Positions 12,973 through 15,281 of a stretch of DNA of 15,281 nucleotides are shown here, piece by piece; position 1 is the stretch's first letter; every line of letters starts with the position of its first letter. The stretch comes from DATGKK01 sp035294725 (GTDB lineage: Bacteria > Actinomycetota > Acidimicrobiia > Acidimicrobiales > Bog-793), in contig DATGKK010000110.1 in assembly GCA_035294725.1 (NCBI GenBank), positions 1 through 15,281 of the forward strand. The letters run 5' to 3'. A program made the position numbers and the translations under genes. The notes beneath the pieces are model-generated. The model was not told the DNA's origin, ran no database searches, and saw only the letters and a program-made list of their open reading frames with translations.

Positions 12973-13322
12973 CTGACCAGGAACCTCGTCGAGTGGGAGT
13001 GCCGGACCTGCCGCAGCGGCCAGGGCCGAGGGGACTGGGAGCAGGTAGTGCTCTTCTGGTTCGTGGCCGAGCGCTTCGGGCTCTCGACCCGCTGCAACGA
13101 CGACGAGCGCGACGAGCTCGTGGTCGATGTGCCGCTGGAGAGCCTCGAGGGGTGGCGCGGCTTATCGACCGCCTTGGGGAGGCGCCGGAGTCCTGGCCGT
13201 GGTGGGAGGTCGACGACGACCACGAGCGCCAGCTGGCGCTCGCCGCCGAGGTGCTCGACCTGCCCGTGGCCGAGCTGGCGGCGAACGACCGGCTCCGGGA
13301 GCGCCTCCGCATCGAGGGGTAG
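12973..13322 (+). pseudogene. Hypothetical gene split by a one-base frameshift
   Basis: Coding character jumps frame inside this stretch. From about 12973 to 13150 the frame shared with glnA has almost all G/C third positions and reads NLVEWECRTCRSG...WFVAERFGLSTRCNDDERDELVVDVPLESLEG. From about 13152 to the TAG at 13320 a different frame takes over, reading VARLIDRLGEAPESWPWWEVDDDHE and LAAEVLDLPVAELAANDRLRERL. The switch falls at GAGGGGTGG (13147-13155). One extra G there would join both halves into a single soluble, acidic protein of about 115 residues with a CRTC cysteine pair. A sequencing or assembly slip at the G-run, a real mutation, or (less likely) ribosomal slippage would explain it. 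No standard start precedes the cysteine pair; CTG at 12973 or GTG at 13048 are options. I do not recognise the family. Confidence 0.6.
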
Positions 13323-13383
13323 TCGCCGCTGCGGGGCCGGTCGGTGCACCGACGTCTCTGGCCTGCGTGCAACACCCCGGCGC

Positions 13384-13389
13384 TACCCT
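13384..13389 (+). promoter_or_regulatory. Possible -10 box for the DUF6884/HhH-GPD pair
   Basis: TACCCT fits TAnnnT and would start transcription near 13396, about 24 bases before the ATG. No -35 match is visible. It would give the two downstream genes a promoter of their own in the 97-base gap after the frameshifted gene. Confidence 0.25.
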
Positions 13390-13419
13390 TTGGAGCGGCT
13401 CGAACCGGGAGGCCCGGGT

Positions 13420-13863
13420 ATGGGTGGGAGCGGGGCGAGACGAATCGGACTCGTCGGCTGTGTGAAGGAGAAGAGCGCCACCCCGCGGCCAGCCGCCGAC
13501 CTCTACACGTCAACGCTCTTCCGGGGCCGCGTCCGCTACGTCCGACGTTCATGCGATCGCTGGTTCATCCTCTCGGCGCTGCACGGCCTCGTAGACCCAG
13601 ACGCCGTTTTGGAGCCCTACGATGTGACCCTCAACGACGCCTCCCGCCAGGAGCGGCGGGAGTGGAACCGCAGGGTGCTGGCGCAGCTCCGGGACCGGCT
13701 CGGTGACCTCGGGGAATACGAGTTCGAGATCCACGCGGGAGCGTCGTACCGCGACTTCGGTCTCACCGACGGTCTGACGTCGGCCGGAGCCAGCGTCTCC
13801 GTCCCTGCTGCCGGGCTCGGTTTCGGCCACCAGCTCGCGTTCTACGCCGACAGTCACCCGTGA
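13420..13863 (+). CDS. DUF6884 (YaaA-like) protein
   Basis: A 147-residue protein with the pattern I associate with DUF6884, a group that looks related to YaaA/DUF328. Features are IGLVGCVKEK (Cys14, Lys16), PAADLYTSTLFRGRVRYV (24-41), CDRWFILSALHGLVDP (45-60) and the EPYDVTL motif (65-71). E. coli YaaA binds DNA and limits oxidative damage. Another DUF328 protein belongs to the 7-deazaguanine DNA-modification (Dpd) set, so nucleic-acid chemistry is a reasonable inference here. The ATG at 13420 has GGGAGG seven bases upstream (13407-13412). The stop overlaps the next gene as GTGA. Codons such as AGA, CGA, GGA, TGT and TCA near the start are looser than in neighbouring genes, which hints at acquisition by transfer. 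The C-terminal region (120-140) is Gly/Ala/Ser-rich. Family call moderate; function unknown. Confidence 0.7.
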   Translation: MGGSGARRIGLVGCVKEKSATPRPAADLYTSTLFRGRVRYVRRSCDRWFILSALHGLVDPDAVLEPYDVTLNDASRQERREWNRRVLAQLRDRLGDLGEYEFEIHAGASYRDFGLTDGLTSAGASVSVPAAGLGFGHQLAFYADSHP

Positions 13864-15158
13864 CCCTGACCCCACCGCTTCAGAGCGCCACCATCCGCGA
13901 CGAGGAGCCGACCGGTCCGTTCGACTTCCGCTGGCCGGATGGGCCCGAGCACTTCGAGACAGGCTGGAGGTTCCAGCTCACGGTCAGCGGTGAGTTACAC
14001 GAGATCAAGTACGGTCTCGGCGGGCGTGAGGTCTACGGGCGGCAGCGGGTCCACTCCATCACCTGGTTGGACGGGGAAGTTCAGGTGGAAGGGGTCGAGG
14101 CGGACGACTACCCCGTGACGGGCTCGCTCGTCAGCCTCCTCCGCCACCCGGACAAGAAGCTGATCCGTCTCAACGAAGACGTACCGGCGGCATACGAGGG
14201 ATTCGACGTGGTCGACCATCGGCGTGAGGTCGACGCCAAGTGGAGCCCGAACTGCCTCGCCGTCAAGATCCGAGAAGACGATCTGATCAGATGGGGAGTG
14301 CACGCCTGGCTTCGGAGCCGACGTCGCGGAGCTTCCGTGGCAGGCACACCGAGGCCGTTTACGCTGACCCCGCCGATCCTGCCGCCCGCCCCGACCCTCG
14401 AGAAACAGGCTGTCGCTGCCGCCTTGATCGCGCACGGCACTGCTCTCGCCCAGTCGCTCGGGGGCGGCGCGGCGCGCTTCACTGCCGACGACGAAGCCAA
14501 CGCGATGATCCATGCCGATCCTTTCGCCTTCCTCGTAGCGGTCATCGCCGACCAGGGGATCAAGGCCGAACGGGCATGGGCGATCCCACACCAGTTGAAG
14601 CTTCGGCTCGGAGGCTTCAGTCCGGAGTTGATCTTGTCCGATCCCGGCGCTCTCCGGGCGGCCTTCGCGGCCCCGCCGCAGCTGCACCGATTCGTCAACC
14701 AGGTGGCCGAGTGGATCATCGCAGCTGCCGGCATCGTCTCCGAGTCCTACGACGGCGACGCCGCCGCGATTTGGGCGGGCGAGCCCACAGCGGCCGAGCT
14801 GCGCGGTCGCTTCGACGACTTCCCGGGCATCGGCCAGAAGAAGGCCGCCATGGCGGTAGAGATCCTGCAGCGGGATCTTGGTGTCGCCGTCAGTGACCTG
14901 TCGGGCAGCGATGTGGCCTACGACATTCACCTCCGCCGGGTGTTCTTGAGGACAGGGATCGCCGACCGGGACGACGTTGGCCACATGGTCGCCGCCGCTC
15001 GAGCCCTTCACCCTGAGCGACCCGGTGAACTCGACAACCCTGCCTGGGACATCGGTCGTCGCTGGTGCACGGCGGGCACGCCCGATTGCCTGTCCTGCCC
15101 CCTGCTTCGCGTCTGCCCTCGACTCATCGAGCGCGGAGACGGCGTTCGCGGCATCTGA
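13860..15158 (+). CDS. Fusion of unknown N-terminal domain with HhH-GPD FeS DNA glycosylase
   Basis: A 432-residue protein with two parts. The N-terminal 160 or so residues form a beta-rich, charged domain I do not recognise (for example FQLTVSGELHEIKYGLGG and YPVTGSLVSLLRHPDKK). A Pro-rich linker follows, to about 185. The rest is endonuclease III-like. The hairpin FPGIGQKKAAMAV has Lys327 where Nth has its catalytic Lys. Asp355 (YDIHLRRVF) matches the catalytic Asp. Cys403, 410, 413 and 419 form a C-x6-C-x2-C-x5-C [4Fe-4S] loop. With both Lys and Asp it could be a bifunctional glycosylase/lyase, though length and the N-domain differ from Nth. The GTG start overlaps the DUF6884 stop by four bases, so the two are translationally coupled. 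Third-position GC looks lower than in the glnA region. Damaged or modified base recognition is the likely job. Confidence 0.8.
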   Translation: MTLTPPLQSATIRDEEPTGPFDFRWPDGPEHFETGWRFQLTVSGELHEIKYGLGGREVYGRQRVHSITWLDGEVQVEGVEADDYPVTGSLVSLLRHPDKKLIRLNEDVPAAYEGFDVVDHRREVDAKWSPNCLAVKIREDDLIRWGVHAWLRSRRRGASVAGTPRPFTLTPPILPPAPTLEKQAVAAALIAHGTALAQSLGGGAARFTADDEANAMIHADPFAFLVAVIADQGIKAERAWAIPHQLKLRLGGFSPELILSDPGALRAAFAAPPQLHRFVNQVAEWIIAAAGIVSESYDGDAAAIWAGEPTAAELRGRFDDFPGIGQKKAAMAVEILQRDLGVAVSDLSGSDVAYDIHLRRVFLRTGIADRDDVGHMVAAARALHPERPGELDNPAWDIGRRWCTAGTPDCLSCPLLRVCPRLIERGDGVRGI

Positions 15159-15281
15159 TCCTCCTGGTGGCCAAGCTCATCCGGACCGGCCGTGGCCGAT
15201 GCATGACCGAGGCGGGTCCAACGACTCTGACCGACACGCCAGAGCGAACGAGCGCTGCCACGGCGCGCGCAAGGATGGGTG
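15159..15281. other. Right-edge sequence, no gene recognised
   Basis: I find no open reading frame with convincing codon bias, no tRNA and no terminator with a U-run. CGGCC-GT-GGCCG near 15186-15197 could form a tight stem but is weak. The end of a neighbouring gene could begin beyond the edge. Confidence 0.3.

Noticed and set aside
12921..13150. GTG-started frame overlapping the glnA end as the true 5' part of the hypothetical gene
   Set aside because: In this stretch that frame encodes Arg/Pro/Gly-rich sequence typical of an out-of-phase reading, while the other frame has near-uniform G/C third positions.
13147..13155. Programmed -1 ribosomal frameshift site
   Set aside because: The run GAGGGGTGG does not form a classical X-XXY-YYZ slippery heptamer, and I see no clear downstream pseudoknot; an indel is simpler.
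13160..13419. Single fusion of the hypothetical gene 5' half with DUF6884 in one open frame
   Set aside because: Between about 13160 and 13419 that frame is Arg/Ser/Gly-rich with poor codon bias. The better coding signal is in another frame up to 13322, and a ribosome site precedes 13420.
1..15281. tRNA, rRNA, CRISPR array, IS element or attachment site
   Set aside because: I saw no cloverleaf, regular spaced direct repeats, transposase motifs or flanking duplications. The only periodic array is the 11-bp GlnR-type operator.

Overview
The window is high-GC DNA with dense genes and strongly GC-biased third codon positions. It also has frequent GTG/TTG starts, a WhiB protein, a GlnR-type orphan regulator and an ErpA/Mrp pair. 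Together these point to an actinobacterium (Actinomycetota). A deep branch such as Acidimicrobiia is my guess, not something the sequence proves. I see no tRNA, rRNA, CRISPR array, insertion sequence or phage gene.

Layout. (1) 1-2742, minus strand: a tightly packed run of a Get3/ArsA-type ATPase, a second diverged ArsA-type ATPase, a stand-alone receiver protein and the N-terminus of a CorC-like CBS protein that leaves the window. (2) 2743-5958, plus strand: a whiB gene divergent from the ATPases, then a promoter that fits leaderless expression of a three-gene set with 4-bp overlaps (alpha/beta hydrolase, split-box Nudix hydrolase, LACTB2-like metallo-beta-lactamase-fold protein). From memory, the ATPase pair facing whiB, with Nudix, MBL and RidA proteins nearby, recalls the Mycobacterium tuberculosis Rv3670-Rv3681c (whiB4) neighbourhood. 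(3) 5955-7974: mrp (minus) diverges from erpA-ridA (plus) across a short region with a perfect inverted repeat over a candidate -10 box. (4) 8042-9271: a lipoprotein predicted to be a seven-bladed YVTN/YncE-like beta-propeller. (5) 9280-12951: a nitrogen-assimilation island. A GSI-alpha glutamine synthetase and a GlnR-type regulator read left, and an adenylylatable-type GSI-beta glnA reads right. Between the two synthetases lie five AC dinucleotides exactly 11 bp apart, the pattern expected of a GlnR operator. (6) 12952-13322: a hypothetical gene split by an apparent single-base frameshift. (7) 13420-15158: a two-gene cassette with a 4-bp overlap and looser codon use. It encodes a DUF6884/YaaA-like protein and a fusion of an unrecognised N-terminal domain to an endonuclease III-like HhH-GPD glycosylase with an iron-sulfur loop. 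This is the best candidate for a little-described system.

Common threads are iron-sulfur biology (WhiB, ErpA, Mrp, the FeS glycosylase), nitrogen control (GlnR, its operator, two synthetases) and translational coupling. Family calls rest on motifs read by eye; no database search was run.
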